Source of the DNA: Cryptomeria japonica | Lineage: Eukaryota; Streptophyta; Pinopsida; Cupressales; Cupressaceae | Length of the DNA stretch: 64,000 bases | NCBI RefSeq assembly: GCF_030272615.1 | Contig: NC_081410.1 | Coordinates: forward strand, 284,271,957 to 284,335,956 | Direction of reading: 5' to 3' | Part shown: positions 35,255 to 46,700 of the stretch, one piece after another | How positions within the stretch are numbered: position 1 is the stretch's first letter | Layout of the letters: every line of letters starts with the position of its first letter | Program-made: the position numbers and the translations under genes | The notes under the pieces: model-generated | Seen by the model: only the letters and a program-made list of their open reading frames with translations | Told to the model about the DNA's origin: nothing | Database searches by the model: none

Positions 35255-37270
35255 TTAAAAATGGTCAATGCTTGCGATGCCATACTCTAACATGTCTGCA
35301 TGACCTTATTTTAGGGTTTTCACATCTTATTGGCATTTCTTCTATATCGTACACTTGATATTTATCATTTTTCGACATCGTGTCATTCTTTAGCATTTCT
35401 TCCCTCTTTGATTGTGTTTTTGGCATTTTCAATTAGGTCTTGTCAACATCATCTGCAACTTGCAAGCTTTGGTCATGATCAATCTTATCATGTCAATTGA
35501 ACATCATCAATCCTAATTGATGTCAAATTAGGGTTTTTGTCCTCAATCATCTTTATCATTATCAATTATCTTTGATCAACTATTAATCATTATGGATCCC
35601 TTGTGAATTGTCAATTGTCGATCCCTTAGAAATTTTTGACCAATTCGTAACTAGGGAAATGGAATATATATCAAATTGGTCAATGCTTGCAACACCATAC
35701 TCTAACATGTCCGTGTGACCTATTTTTGCATCTTATTGATATTTATTCTATTTTGTGCACTTGATCTTTATCATTTGTCAACATCTTGTCATTCTTCAAC
35801 ATTTCTTCCCTCTTCAATTGTGTTTCAGGCATTTTCATTTAGGCCTTGTCAACATCATCTATGACTTGCAAGCTTCGGTCGTAATAAATTTATCGTGTCA
35901 ATTGGACATCATCAATCTTAATTGATTTCAGATTAGGGTTTTTGTCCTCAATCATCTTTATCATTACCAATTATCTTTGATCAACTATCAATCATTTTGG
36001 ATCCCTTGTCAATTGTCAATTGTCGATCCCTTAGTAATTTGTGACCAATTCATCATTGGTATTTTGTCATTTGACCTTCATAAAAGTAGATCTCTTATCA
36101 ATCTTCGATCAATTTATCTTTGATCTCAATCAATCATCATTTCTCATCAATTTTGGATCGATTAGTCATTGATCCTTATCAATTATCCTTTATCAATTTG
36201 ATTCCCCTTGTCAATTATTGACCGATTTTTCATCGATCTTTGTCAATCAATATTGACTCTTTATCAATCATCAAGTCTTCATCATTTAATCACGATCAAA
36301 CCTATATCAATTGATTTGGTATTTTCATGACCTAATTGATATCCTTTCATTTCTAATCTATCTCTGAGGGTTTTGTGATTTAATCATTTAATCTTAATTA
36401 ACATTCCCCTCTAGGTTAAATAAATTAATTTATTTATCCTACGTCTCTCTTGTTACAATTAAATATTTCATTTACTTAGGTAATTATGTCCCCTTTGTGA
36501 ATTAATTAATTAATTCATATTTATGAATTAATCTCACCTAATTTCTATTTCCTCATTTTTAATTTTTCCTAATTTTAAAAAAAATTTAATTCCTCTTTTC
36601 TACCTAATTTGCTAATTTTTCAAATCTAATTTCCCAATAATTATCATCTTCTAGTTGCTCCTATTTTTGTGCTTCCTTTTTCATAAGTTGGATGCATTAT
36701 TCTCTCAACTTTTCATAAGTGTTAAAATAGAAACATGTCATAACACTTTACTTGGCAACTTGTCCTCACACCTTGCATGGGAAAATGTGTCATAATTATG
36801 ACATAGAAGGTGTCATAGCCTTCTCTTTTCAATTCAATTTTCCCATTTTTGAATCAAATTGCCTCTTTAACTCTTTTCATGCTAATTTGCTCATCTCTCC
36901 AATTTGCCTATAAATTGGATGCATTTCTTCAATCTTTTCAATCAACCACTTCTCGAATATCATCATGTTGTCAAACTCATTTGCAATCTTGCTTTCTCGC
37001 TCACACTTGCATTTTGTAGGTGAAGCCCACATATTAGGAGGAAAAAGAGAAACAATGGAGGTTAATGGAGGCAACATCCATATTTTAGTTTGCAATTTCT
37101 TTTGATGTTTGATTTCTATTCCTTTATTGAATGTGGTAGGATCTATTTTCATTGTAATTTAGGTTTGTGGTTCCCTAATTTCTTATTTCTTTGATATTTT
37201 GTCCATTTTATTATTTACACTTACTAGTACCTTATTATTATCCTAAGTCTATGCTATTTGATAGGGCTTA
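35255..37270 (+). mobile_element. Unclassified 2-kb insert in the chromovirus protease, probable solo LTR
   Basis: The sequence separates the two protease halves and has no retroviral code. It begins with two tandem copies of a unit of about 415 bp (GGTCAATGCTTGC at 35263 and again at 35678, each followed by CATACTCTAACATGTC). The middle is very AT-rich. A plus-strand CCTATAAATTGG near 36907 resembles an LTR TATA box with a plausible R region after it. I find no clear target duplication or TG...CA ends, so the type is a guess. Confidence 0.5.
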
Positions 37271-38530
37271 AGGTGCTTCAATCTCTCCAATTTCAATTAT
37301 AATTTTACAACACTTACTAGATACCTTACATCTTATCTTGAACAAACTCTTCCTCTACAAAGGTTCCTTCTTATCTCCAATGTGGCATAATTCTCTCCTT
37401 ATTATCAATAATTCTCCAGCTTCAGGTAGGTCTATTAGCTGACCCTGTAGGTTCTTCTTCTACCAATTCTACTCTTCTCCTATTCATTGTCTTCTTACAT
37501 TTAAAAGAACAATGTCCTTCTCCTCTGCACTTTAAGAAGGTTCCTCTAAACATTTTCTTATCATATCTTTTGTCTTCCTTTCCATAACCCTCACTATGAT
37601 AACCATCATGTTATCTTCTCCGGTAAAAAATTATGTCATCCCTCCAATATGAACTACCATCTCTGCTAGATTCCTTATCTTTGTTTTGATCTGCACTAAG
37701 TCCTCTTCCTCTGGTATAGGTCCTTCCTCCCTAAAATATTCCTCCTCTACCTCTCTTATTCTATTCATGTCTTTAATTCAACTTCTCCTTCACCTTTAGG
37801 GCATATTGGTAAGCTTCCTCAACACTCTGCAACTCTATTAGACTGAGTTCATCCTGTATAGACATTCACAACCCATTCAAGTATCTAGCAACTTATTCAA
37901 TCTCATCATCAATGTGTTCAGATCTAATATTCAACTTGTAGAATGCTTTAGTATATTCCCTCATACTAGATTCCTTCTGCTTCAGGTTCTACAACTTCCA
38001 GAATAGATTTACTTGGTAATCAACAGGCATTAACTTTGATTTCAACTTTCTAACCATTCGCTCCCAAGATTTAATATTTTTTTTTACCTCTTCTTTGTCT
38101 ATCTACCTGCAAGTGTTCCCACCAAAGAGACATGTGGCCTTTCAACTTGGTACAATCATATTTCACCTTTTTGTCTTCGATAGTGTTCTCAAAATAAAAA
38201 TACTTTTCCATCTTCGTAATCCAAATGAGAAATTCATCTGAATCTAACTTCACATCATAATTTGGTGGGTTAAAATGTGGTCTGGTATTTACTTGGTTCA
38301 AAACCCTTAAGAATCTCTCTTATTCCAGATCCATCGCTAGTGGATTTACTCTGCTTACCACTTCTTCTTCTTTCTCATCGCTCACATCTTCAACATGTCG
38401 ACCTCTTCTTTGGGTGGTTTCATCAACTTTGAATCGGGTTGAATTCCTCTCAACATTTCCATCACAGTAGGGTCTGCATTTCCACATGCTCCACCACCTA
38501 TAGCATTTCTTTGGGCCATTTTTATTCAAG
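37271..38530 (-). pseudogene. Chromovirus Gag, zinc knuckle and protease start
   Basis: Gag starts near 38520 in a frame reading MAQRNAIGGGACGNADP. Frame 38301-38071 gives PHFNPPNYDVKLDSDEFLIW and LKGHMSLWWEHLQ, the retrotrans_gag core. A knuckle near 37515-37560 reads LKCRGEGHCSFKC, with Phe where the first Cys belongs. The protease start (LFKIRCKVSSKCCKIIIEIG) follows to about 37280; the active-site triad is not recognisable. Stops and shifts are scattered throughout. Confidence 0.82.
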
Positions 38531-38590
38531 TCGTCTATAGTTGTGGGTCAAATTCTTATAGGACTTTGCAATCTCTAGAACGAAAACTCA

Positions 38591-38601
38591 CTCTGATACC
38601 A
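38591..38601 (-). other. Primer binding site (initiator Met tRNA)
   Basis: Minus strand reads TGGTATCAGAG, five bases after the 5' LTR end. Confidence 0.88.
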
Positions 38602-38606
38602 TTTGG

Positions 38607-39429
38607 TGTAGTCACAGATAGGTGAGTCCTCAAAGAGAACAGTCTGAACTGTGTAGCAAGAGTAAACACAATAGAAGAAACACAATGTGATGGGGACAAT
38701 GTAGATTTAGACATATTATATCAGGGAATTCAAAATACAAATTGCCTAGCAACATGTAGGTTTCATATTCGGCACACAGGCCTGATTACAAATATTCTCA
38801 AAATACAGTATCCAGGCTCAAGAAAGAATACAAGCCAACTCTAGGTCTCCTAATCTTCTGAAAATTCTTCTATATTCTATATTTTTCTACCATATGATTA
38901 GTTACATGGATTTATATGATATTCCTAGCTCTAGGATGATCCGCATCAGCCCAAGATGAAAACAAACACCGATGAAGAAGGTGTAACATGTAGAACAACT
39001 AATTTGGCCTCTACCAAAATAATTCCTTTGGAAAAAACATAGAATGATGTGCAGACCTAGGGGAAGGTCGGCCACAAACCAAGGAACATTGGAGGATACA
39101 AAATTAAGCTCCGCAAGATACAGAAATGATCCACAAGATTCTCCATTAGCAAATAGGTCCAAGTAGCTCTGGTGCATAGGTCAGAAAACTATCCCACATT
39201 CTAGAAGAAATAACTTTCCAAAAAAAAATCCAAACAACCCATAAACCTAGGATAAGGTAGATGAACATGTCCTAGAACAAAATCCAAGTGCACAAGATCT
39301 AGTGAACAAATGCATCAAAATGAAGAATAGAATGTTGAAACTGTAAGGCCAAACTAAACAGAAAGCAACTGAAATGAAATGTGTTTTTTGGTTGATGCAA
39401 GATTGCCAAGAACCATGGATGCTCCTACA
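38607..39429 (-). repeat. 5' LTR of the chromovirus
   Basis: Matches 31203-32021. The outer edge is followed by TA and then ACTTGGT, the candidate target duplication. Confidence 0.93.
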
Positions 39430-40260
39430 TAACTTGGTCTAATTGTCACAATTTTTTTTTGAGGAAGATGAGTCACCTTGATAGATTCAATATTTTTCTC
39501 AACTGGTGTATCGTGCCTTCATTGTCTAGACTCTTAATGCATCTAGACCTTTCTTTCACCCTTTCTAACCAATTCTCCATATTAACCATTATCCTTTTCC
39601 AACTCAATAATTTTTAATAATAATATCCCCTTCATACATAATATGACCCACCTTCAACAACAATATTACATTCATGATTTTTTAATTACTTTAAATATTG
39701 AGCTAAAACTTGAGCAAGATAGGTGTATCACTTGGTGGGAATAAAATATTGGATGTTGTACCTCTTTCCTAGATGATTATAGTTGGAGAGCTATTGCTAA
39801 ATGAAGGGGAAAATAAAATTATCTAAATGGGTAGTTTGTGCATGGTTGTTCTCTTCATGTATCTAATCCCCATGACTTTCTCTTCATTAAATTATCATCC
39901 ATACTGAGAATTTTCTTATAAATTTAGGATTTTACACAACTAAATATATGTAGGTGCATGCTTGTCTCCATTTGATGAAGGATGGTGGTCGAGGCACCAA
40001 ATTCTTCTTTCAAAATTTAAAACATAAATACTAAAAAGAATAAATTTAGTTATCAAATTAGATAACTTTTAATATTCATGGTCAAGGAAAGTGTACCAGA
40101 GTGTTTTTCTCACAAAATTACTGATGATTTTAGAAATTTTATTGAAAGACCTTAGGGGAAGAAATTGATGTGGCCTTGTATAACATAACAATTGAGAAGA
40201 TCCCAAGAATGGATGGGGTAATTATTAAATTTTACCAAGCCTTGTGGCCATACATTGAAG
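39430..40260 (+). pseudogene. LINE (non-LTR retrotransposon) ORF2 remnant
   Basis: Three pieces in LINE order are readable in plus orientation. SHLDRFNIFLNW near 39468-39503 resembles the endonuclease S-R-L-D-R-F motif. RGTKFFFQNLKHK around 39990-40030 resembles the pre-RT segment with T-K-F-F-H. IPRMDGVIIKFYQALWPYIE around 40199-40258 corresponds to the RT block P-G-P-D-G-F...F-Y/F...W. The frames between are destroyed. The LTR element at 40261 cuts it in the RT. Confidence 0.65.
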
Positions 40261-41576
40261 TGTTAGACTTGTGTGAATATTATTGTCATTGATGTCAAAC
40301 CAGTTAGATGGTTTGGACTAGACAATATGTGTAGTATATTAAGGTCAAATATATTATCTGATTTGGTCTAGATGTTGTATGCAGTTGTTTTGAGCAGTTT
40401 TACTATGAGTAGGTGATGTGTGTTCTGGTATAGTTATTGGATATGATGCAGTGACGTATAATTGATCTAATGGAGTGATTTTTGGAAGTTCTTTGTTAGT
40501 TACGTGTTCCAGAATTCTAAGTTGTGTTTACATTGGTCTTGGTATCAGTTATGTGTTCTAGTATCAACTATTTTGGTCATGTCAGTTGTATCTCTTCAAT
40601 TTTTTGTTGTGGTATTCTTGGTATGTGTGGAATCTATATCTTTAGAGTTTAGAGATGTTGTTCTTGAGTTTTGTGATAATGGGTCAACCTACATGGGTCT
40701 GGATGACCCTATCCCATTCTAGTAATCTCGATATATGCATCAACAAATAAATTATGTAAAAAGAAGCATTTAAATATCTCATGGAGTCTGATGTGGTTGT
40801 TTATGTTTAAATTTTTATTGGATAACATTTTGAGATAGGTCAACACATTATCACGGTGTATGTGTCCTTTGGTATATATAAGTGTATGAGATGTATAGGT
40901 TTAGAGATATATGAAAATATATATGCATTTGTGAGTGTAGCAGTAGAGATAGTAGAGATGAAAAATGTGAAGTGTGAGTTGTGGATAGCAAAGACAATTG
41001 GTACAGAATCAGAGTGCAGATGGTATTACAATGTTGCAATAGTCCTTTATTGGATATATTGTAAGTACTTAAGGATAGTTGTACATAGATCTTTCACTAG
41101 ATCTGTTGTAAGGTTTGTAAATTGTGATTTGAGCTTAACCTTGGAACTGATCTTATGCATTTGGAGATGGAATCATTTTTAGTTCAATCATTCCTATTGT
41201 AGTGAGCATTTAGATAGTAAGCCATTTTTATATCTTTGCAATGAGAATTCTAACAGTGAGCCATTTTTGTATTTTGGCAATGAGCCACTCAGTAGTGAGC
41301 CACTTCTTTTGTAAAACACTATATAGCTAGTTATATTCTGAGTTAACCATCTCTGTGGTTTTTCCCATTTTGGTTTTCCATGTATAAAATCGGGTGTTCC
41401 TTGTGTGTTTGTGTTTTTCATGTTTACTCTACATTTGTTGTTTCATGTATGTAATGAATAATTGATGAGTTTGATTTTATCAACATAAGGTTTAAGTCTA
41501 GTAAAAATTTTAAGATCTATGGGAATACTGGTTCACCCTCCCTCTCAGTCTTATGGTGCTTTCAACCAATCTAACA
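40261..41576 (+). repeat. 5' LTR of the polymerase-less element
   Basis: Runs TGTTAGACTTG...AATCTAACA. Start motif TTGTCATTGATGTCAA at 40283-40298, TATA box TATATATAAG at 40871-40880, U5 stem-loop at 41527-41549. Confidence 0.9.
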
Positions 41577-41578
41577 AT

Positions 41579-41590
41579 TGGTGTCAGAAC
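41579..41590 (+). other. Primer binding site (initiator Met tRNA, degenerate)
   Basis: TGGTGTCAGAAC differs from the standard site at two positions. Confidence 0.8.
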
Positions 41591-41647
41591 TTTAATCCCT
41601 TCCTTGGAAGCTTAACCGCTTGAGGGAGATCTGTGTTGGTTGAATCA

Positions 41648-42690
41648 TGGAACCTATGTGAATGACTAGAGAATTTTAGTTGGATGAAGACTTGCAGGAA
41701 GCACTTGAAGATTTAGAAAGTGTTGAATCAAGGAATGAGAAATTGAAAGAGAATATGAAGGTAGAAAATGAATGCATGTAGAAGTCAAGAGAAAAAAAAT
41801 CAGAAATTCAAATTGAGGCATAAGGAGGTGAATAATCAGTTGAAGTAGGTGAATGATACTATTAAAGATCTTATGTATAAAATTTAGGAGAAAGACAAGA
41901 GAGAGCAATCTCTAAAAGAATCAATTAAGCTAAAATATGAAGAATTTGGAAAGCTAGAGAAACAAGTGAAGAGGATTAAGGTTGAAAACAAGGTCCTTGA
42001 TAGTAGAAAGCTCCTAGAAGATTTGATTAGCATGCAGAATGCTCATTCGGACAAGACTGGACTTGGATTTTAACCCAGTGGGTGTTTTGATCCGAATGGT
42101 AAAGACAAAAATAAAGAAGTTAAAGCTAAAGTTGAGAAGAAATCAGAAGATGTAAGAAAGACCTAGAATCATAAAACTAATGCAAGAAGACCACCAGTTC
42201 ATCAACCTAATGCACAAAGGTACCCATATTTTAATGGTTATTATTTTCAATGCAATAAATTTGGACATAAGGCTACAAAATGTAGAAGCATTTAATGTTA
42301 TAGTTACAAGAGGTTTGGTCATAAGGCAAATCACTGTAGAAACCATATTGTGAGTTAGAATCATAATCCAATTGAAGCAAACAAGAGTAATTACAACTTT
42401 CATGGATATTTTTATACTTCCAATGGCTATGGTCGTAAAGCTAATCAATCCAAATATAGATCTCATCCGGTAAACTCTACAAGGAAGGTTATCAGTTGTT
42501 TCAAGGGCAACCAGTCCAAATATTATACTAATCAATGTGAAAATGGAAATATGGAGAAATCTACTAAGAAGAGTGTGATGAAGAATGATGAATCAAAGAA
42601 GAAAGAATATTTAGTTTTGGAGAAAGAAGGAAGTGAGCCTGAAGTATCAGAATCCAATGCAGGCACCTCTTCCTTTGATAACTAAGTATA
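41648..42690 (+). pseudogene. Coiled-coil Gag with several zinc knuckles
   Basis: Begins at ATG 41648. The first 130 codons are Glu/Lys-rich coiled coil (LQEALEDLESVESRNEKLKE; KREQSLKESIKLKYEEFGKL). Knuckles follow: FQCNKFGHKATKC, CYSYKRFGHKANHC (second Cys is Tyr) and two more decayed ones near 42400-42530. An acidic tail (KEGSEPEVSESNAGTSSFDN) ends at about 42686. Stops are frequent, many TAG. The layout resembles the Gag at 19318-20562, so a multi-knuckle Gag may be shared by these elements. Confidence 0.72.
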
Positions 42691-42974
42691 TTTCTTTGGC
42701 TTAGGGGAGTTATCTTTTAAAGAAAAATATTTCACTCTCCCTTGTTTGAATGGATCATGTCATTGATCTAGCATGACTATGTTTAGAGGTTATTTGGTAA
42801 TCGAAGAACTTTTTGCTGACATCATTGATAAGACATTTCTTGGTGGAAAAACCCTAAAAGTAGATTTTTGGCAAGATAAGATTGGTTTCTCAAATTCATT
42901 CTTTCATTGTCAATCATGTATCCTTTAGAACATTGTGAATAGTAGAGGAGAAGTAGAGTAAGAGGGCAGACCAT

Positions 42975-43527
42975 GCAATCATCAAAGGCCAGATGATCAT
43001 CAAAGAATCTAGCAGCAAGTTTCAGGTCTTGAACAAGGTATTCCTAGATGAATTCGACCTGAAGAAAATTAGAAATATTGAAGCTAATCTAAATGATGTT
43101 GAGTTGTAGAGAATTAAGGAATTCGAGAGAAAACGTCTGAATCTATGGATAGAATTCCCTTGGTTTAATAATGCAGAGGTTATTAGAGTGATCCTTAATC
43201 ATATGTCGGATGACAACATCATGTTGGATAAACCCTATCCAATCATGAAGGAGGCTATCTCAGTGATCATCAGTTTATGCAACAATGGAAATGTTCTAGC
43301 TAAAAATTCAATTAAGAATAGAGAAGTGGAAGCCCTAACCGACATAAAGGGTGATCAATGAGCATTGATCATTGACAATATTATCAACCCCATCATGAGG
43401 TATGTTGCCTACAATATTTCTTATAAGATCTACTTCAAGAATAGGAAAGGCGTCACTTTAAAAATTGTAGTATATATGGCACATATGCTTGTAATGGAAA
43501 ACAAATCATTTGATGTGTAAATTGTTG
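42975..43527 (+). pseudogene. Unrecognised ORF in the polymerase-less element
   Basis: One frame reads through with only a few stops (one at about 43107, one after KGDQ near 43360): KFQVLNKVFLDEFDLKKIRN, RKRLNLWIEFPWFNNAEVIR, KPYPIMKEAISVIISLCNNG, RYVAYNISYKIYFKNRKG. It is not a known Gag or Pol domain. The PI.KEAI....SLCN stretch faintly resembles the opening of plant mobile or plant transposon-protein domains; that is speculation. The long readable stretch suggests past selection for protein. Confidence 0.5.
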
Positions 43528-43999
43528 AGAGAATTGTTTTTAGAAAATTTTAAACTATTAAAAGGGTAAAATTATTTGTTCCAATTTGGTTCATTGCTTG
43601 TGTGTTTATTCATGTATTGTTTGGGATCCCTTTCGAAAAAAGAAGATGTTATATAGGAATCTGGTGTCCTGGTTGAAAGGTAGATATTCAAATATTTGAA
43701 TAGTTTGAATAGTAAAGAGGAATCTTGTAATTCATATTTCAAATAGTTTTTTGGACATGTGGAGTGTTGGCTTGGTATCCCCTATTTTTGGTTCTGGAGG
43801 TTCTTCCTCTAGAAAGAAGAAAAGAAGATAATATATTTTTATTAGTGTTTTGGAGTCAAAGAAAAGCAAGAAGGATTTGAAAGAGGAAGAAATTATTTTG
43901 ATTGAGGATCCAAAGTCTCATGTAGCCAGTCTCGTGTAGCCAGAGGAGACTCGACGGTTGTAGAGTAGGAAGCTAGAGAATCAGATGATGAATCAAATT

Positions 44000-44678
44000 T
44001 GCTAGAGTTAGTTGGTAGCATAAATGGAATTGAGAAAATTGGAAAGATGTGTCTAACTTTAGTTGAGTCAAATATAATTGAAGGTATTTTTTTGAATCAC
44101 TTGGTCCAGAATAGCATGAGCATTGAGGATATCAGTAATTTGCTTCTATAATCTCTAACTAAAGCTCTTAAGGACAAGTTATCTGAGCAATCTGTTAAGG
44201 TTAGAGTATCTAAGGAAAAAGTTTTTTATATGAAGAATCTATTAAATGAATGTGATGATGTGAAGAAAGTTTTATCAGTGTGCATTAAGGAATTGAGAGA
44301 TTGTATCTGCAGTGCTAGCAGAGTCTATAGGTATTGTATCTCTTGGCTAGTAGCAACAGTAAAGCACAAAGCCAAAATTGATGGTATTCAAGAAGAACTA
44401 AGTACTTTGGGAAAATATTTTGATTTTCTGGAAGATAAGGATGGTGAGTAGAGAAAAAGAATAAACTCTTTTTAGGCTGAACTCTTATTCTTGGAAAGGC
44501 AAAGAGAAGACTTTATAAGTATGTTTTGGAAAGTGAAAGAGATAATGGAAGCAAAGTTCGAGCACTTTTCAGCATTGCTTGGCAGTGCAGTTGAGTATGA
44601 GAAGAACCCATCTGCTCTGGACAATTTCTCCCATGCTATTAATCTATTAGTGGAATGCATAAGCCTTTTTAGTTAGCA
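44000..44678 (+). pseudogene. Unrecognised helical ORF before the 3' LTR
   Basis: One frame from about 44000 to the stop at 44676 has two stops (about 44150 and 44449) and otherwise reads as a helical protein: IGKMCLTLVESNIIEGIFLN, SIEDISNLLL, MKNLLNECDDVKKVLSVCIK, RQREDFISMFWKVKEIMEAK and ALDNFSHAINLLVECISLFS. No family recognised. Its place is where pol ends in ordinary Copia elements. Bases 43528-43999 hold degraded Lys/Ser-rich code (ESKKSKKDLKEEEIILIEDP). Confidence 0.5.
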
Positions 44679-44968
44679 TTAAATTAGTCATAAATTCTTG
44701 GGATTTTCTTCTTTTGGAGCTGAAGGAGAAATACAAGCTCATCTTTTCGAAGAAGAGCAACTTAAGGTTTTATCTAGTTTGGTATTTAGTATTTGACATT
44801 TTTGAAGTTGTATATATGCTTTGTTTTTTTTCTTTTCTTTTTCATCAAATGCATCCTTTGTCCTTGATGTCAAAGGCGGAGAAAGGATTGATCTTTTTGG
44901 AGATAAATGAGTTAGGGGGAGTTGAGTTATATGCAAATATGTTTTGGATATGTTTTTTCATTAATGAG

Positions 44969-45259
44969 AAAGGGGGAGATTGTTAGACTTGTATGAATAT
45001 TGTTGTCATTGATGTCAAACCAGTTATTCAGTTTGGACCGAACAACATATGTAGTATATTGAGCTCAAATCTTTTATCTGGTTTGGTCTGAATCTTGTAT
45101 ATAGTTGGTTTGAGTAGTTTTTCTATGAGAAGGTGATGTGCATTCTGGTATAGCTATTATATGTGATGCAACGAGGTATAGTTGATCTAATAGAGTGATT
45201 TGTGGAAGTTCTTTGTTAGTTATGTGTTGTAGAATTTTGAGTTGTGTTTACATTGGTCT
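44969..45259 (+). repeat. Polypurine tract and truncated 3' LTR
   Basis: GAAAGGGGGAGAT at 44968-44980 leads into the LTR start TGTTAGACTTG at 44981. The LTR matches 40261 on through TTGTGTTTACATTGGTCTTG and stops at 45259. The expected continuation is not found later in the window. Confidence 0.88.
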
Positions 45260-46700
45260 TGTTAGGTCTTAAATGTGAACCCTTGTGAAATTCCTGAAAA
45301 CTTAACACTTTTGAGGTAACATGGGAACAACCAAAGGTTGTGGGTGACTTATGGCTTGGTTGAACCTCCAAATTAAGTTGGTTCCTTCTTGAATACTTTA
45401 CCTAAACTAAATAAAACTTAAAACTTGAAAGGAAAAGGGAAGAAGGATAACTTCTAAAAGAAATGACTGAAAATCAAAATCAAGGTGATGCATCAAACTT
45501 AAACAAATAATGCTATTCCTTTCAGGCACAATGGAGCCAAAACATCAAGCTGTAGAATACAACCTTGAAGGAATAACCTTACATAATAGTGTTTCACAAG
45601 AAGGCTTTGATGAAGCAAAATCAAAAGGACATAATCACAACTGAAAAATTTCCAATCTATTACGCAACTTATGGCCTATGTAGAGTAAACAGTAACTTGA
45701 ATAAGATGTAGAAATGAGACATAAACTCAACGTTTCTGAAAAAAACCACAAAAGCTAACATCGATCGCTAGATTTCACACAAGATATAAATCACAAGGTA
45801 GATCCAAAGTCTGATATATTATGCTCCCAATGCATCCAAGAAACAACTCTCTAAGAGATACAGAAAAAATCACAAGCACAATGTGAAGGACAGAATGTGT
45901 CACATCACCTAGGCTCCCCCCTCCAATGAGTGACAAACAATCACTTATACAAAAGCTTCCCAAAATTCAAATTCAAATTTTGGCTCCAAGAATGGTGTGT
46001 TGTCATGAACTCCAAGCCTTCCCTTTAAATCAGGGACCTAACTAAAAGTAGACTTCGTCCAAACTACTCAAGAAGTAACCTAATTGAAAACAACCTCTTG
46101 GGTTGAATTCAATTGAAAATCCCTCCAAAATAGGGATGAAACTGAAAGACTCAAGTAGTTAACATCATAAAAATTCTGTTTGACTAAACCTTCAACTACT
46201 TGGACTCTCTAATTGGACCCAAACTGCTAATTAGGTGGCCAAAACACTTACTCCAACTCCCACAAATCTGTAAAACTCCAAGATTCAAACTAAAACTTTA
46301 AAAGACAACTAAGCCTTGACTTGATTTCATCTCTTATCCTTTCCCACTTGGCACTACTATTTTGCATTTCAAATTAATATTTATTTAAGGTGATTCATAG
46401 ATATCACTTGAATAAATATTTTACAAGTTTATAATACAAAACAAAGAAAATTTATAAAACCCCCCCTAAAAATATGACTTAAAAAATTAAGTGTTAATTA
46501 AACACTTATACATGAGGTACACGAAATTTTAAAAATAAGGCTTTGTTTATTTAGAAGAAAATAAAACACAAGCCATTATTTCATCGAGCACTTAGGGTTT
46601 GCAAAACCTAAGCAACAAAGAAGGGCAAAAAGATGAAAAGATATTTCATGTTTTCATTAACTGCTTGATGTTTGAGGGCACCACCAAGGTTGTGCTAGGG
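45260..46700. other. Unassigned sequence that truncates the 3' LTR
   Basis: Starts TGTTAGGTCTTAAATG exactly at the LTR break, so it may itself be the TG start of an inserted LTR. It contains AATTCAAATTCAAATTTTGG and a C-run (46458-46465) but no code. No partner copy is seen in the window. Confidence 0.4.

Larger units (their letters stand above)
31203..39429 (-). mobile_element. Ty3/Gypsy chromovirus, interrupted and defective
   Basis: LTRs of about 820 bp (31203-32021 and 38607-39429) run TGTAGTC...CTCCTACA in plus orientation. The minus strand has an initiator-Met primer site, gag with a zinc knuckle, protease, RT, RNase H, integrase and a terminal chromodomain. The chromodomain marks it as a chromovirus. 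A 2-kb foreign segment (35255-37270) splits the protease. Stops are frequent. Confidence 0.93.
40261..45259 (+). mobile_element. Copia-like LTR element without polymerase, right LTR truncated
   Basis: The 5' LTR is 40261-41576. The 3' LTR (44981 on) aligns with it until 45259, where unrelated DNA begins. Primer site and polypurine tract are present. The 3.4-kb interior encodes a coiled-coil/zinc-knuckle Gag and two further unrecognised ORF regions. I find no protease, integrase, RT or RNase H motif. It therefore looks non-autonomous and would need another element's enzymes. Confidence 0.85.

Noticed and set aside
36877-37152. 91-codon minus-strand ORF with Cys and Lys clusters
   Set aside because: Plus strand here looks like an LTR promoter/leader; the frame has no knuckle or enzyme motif.
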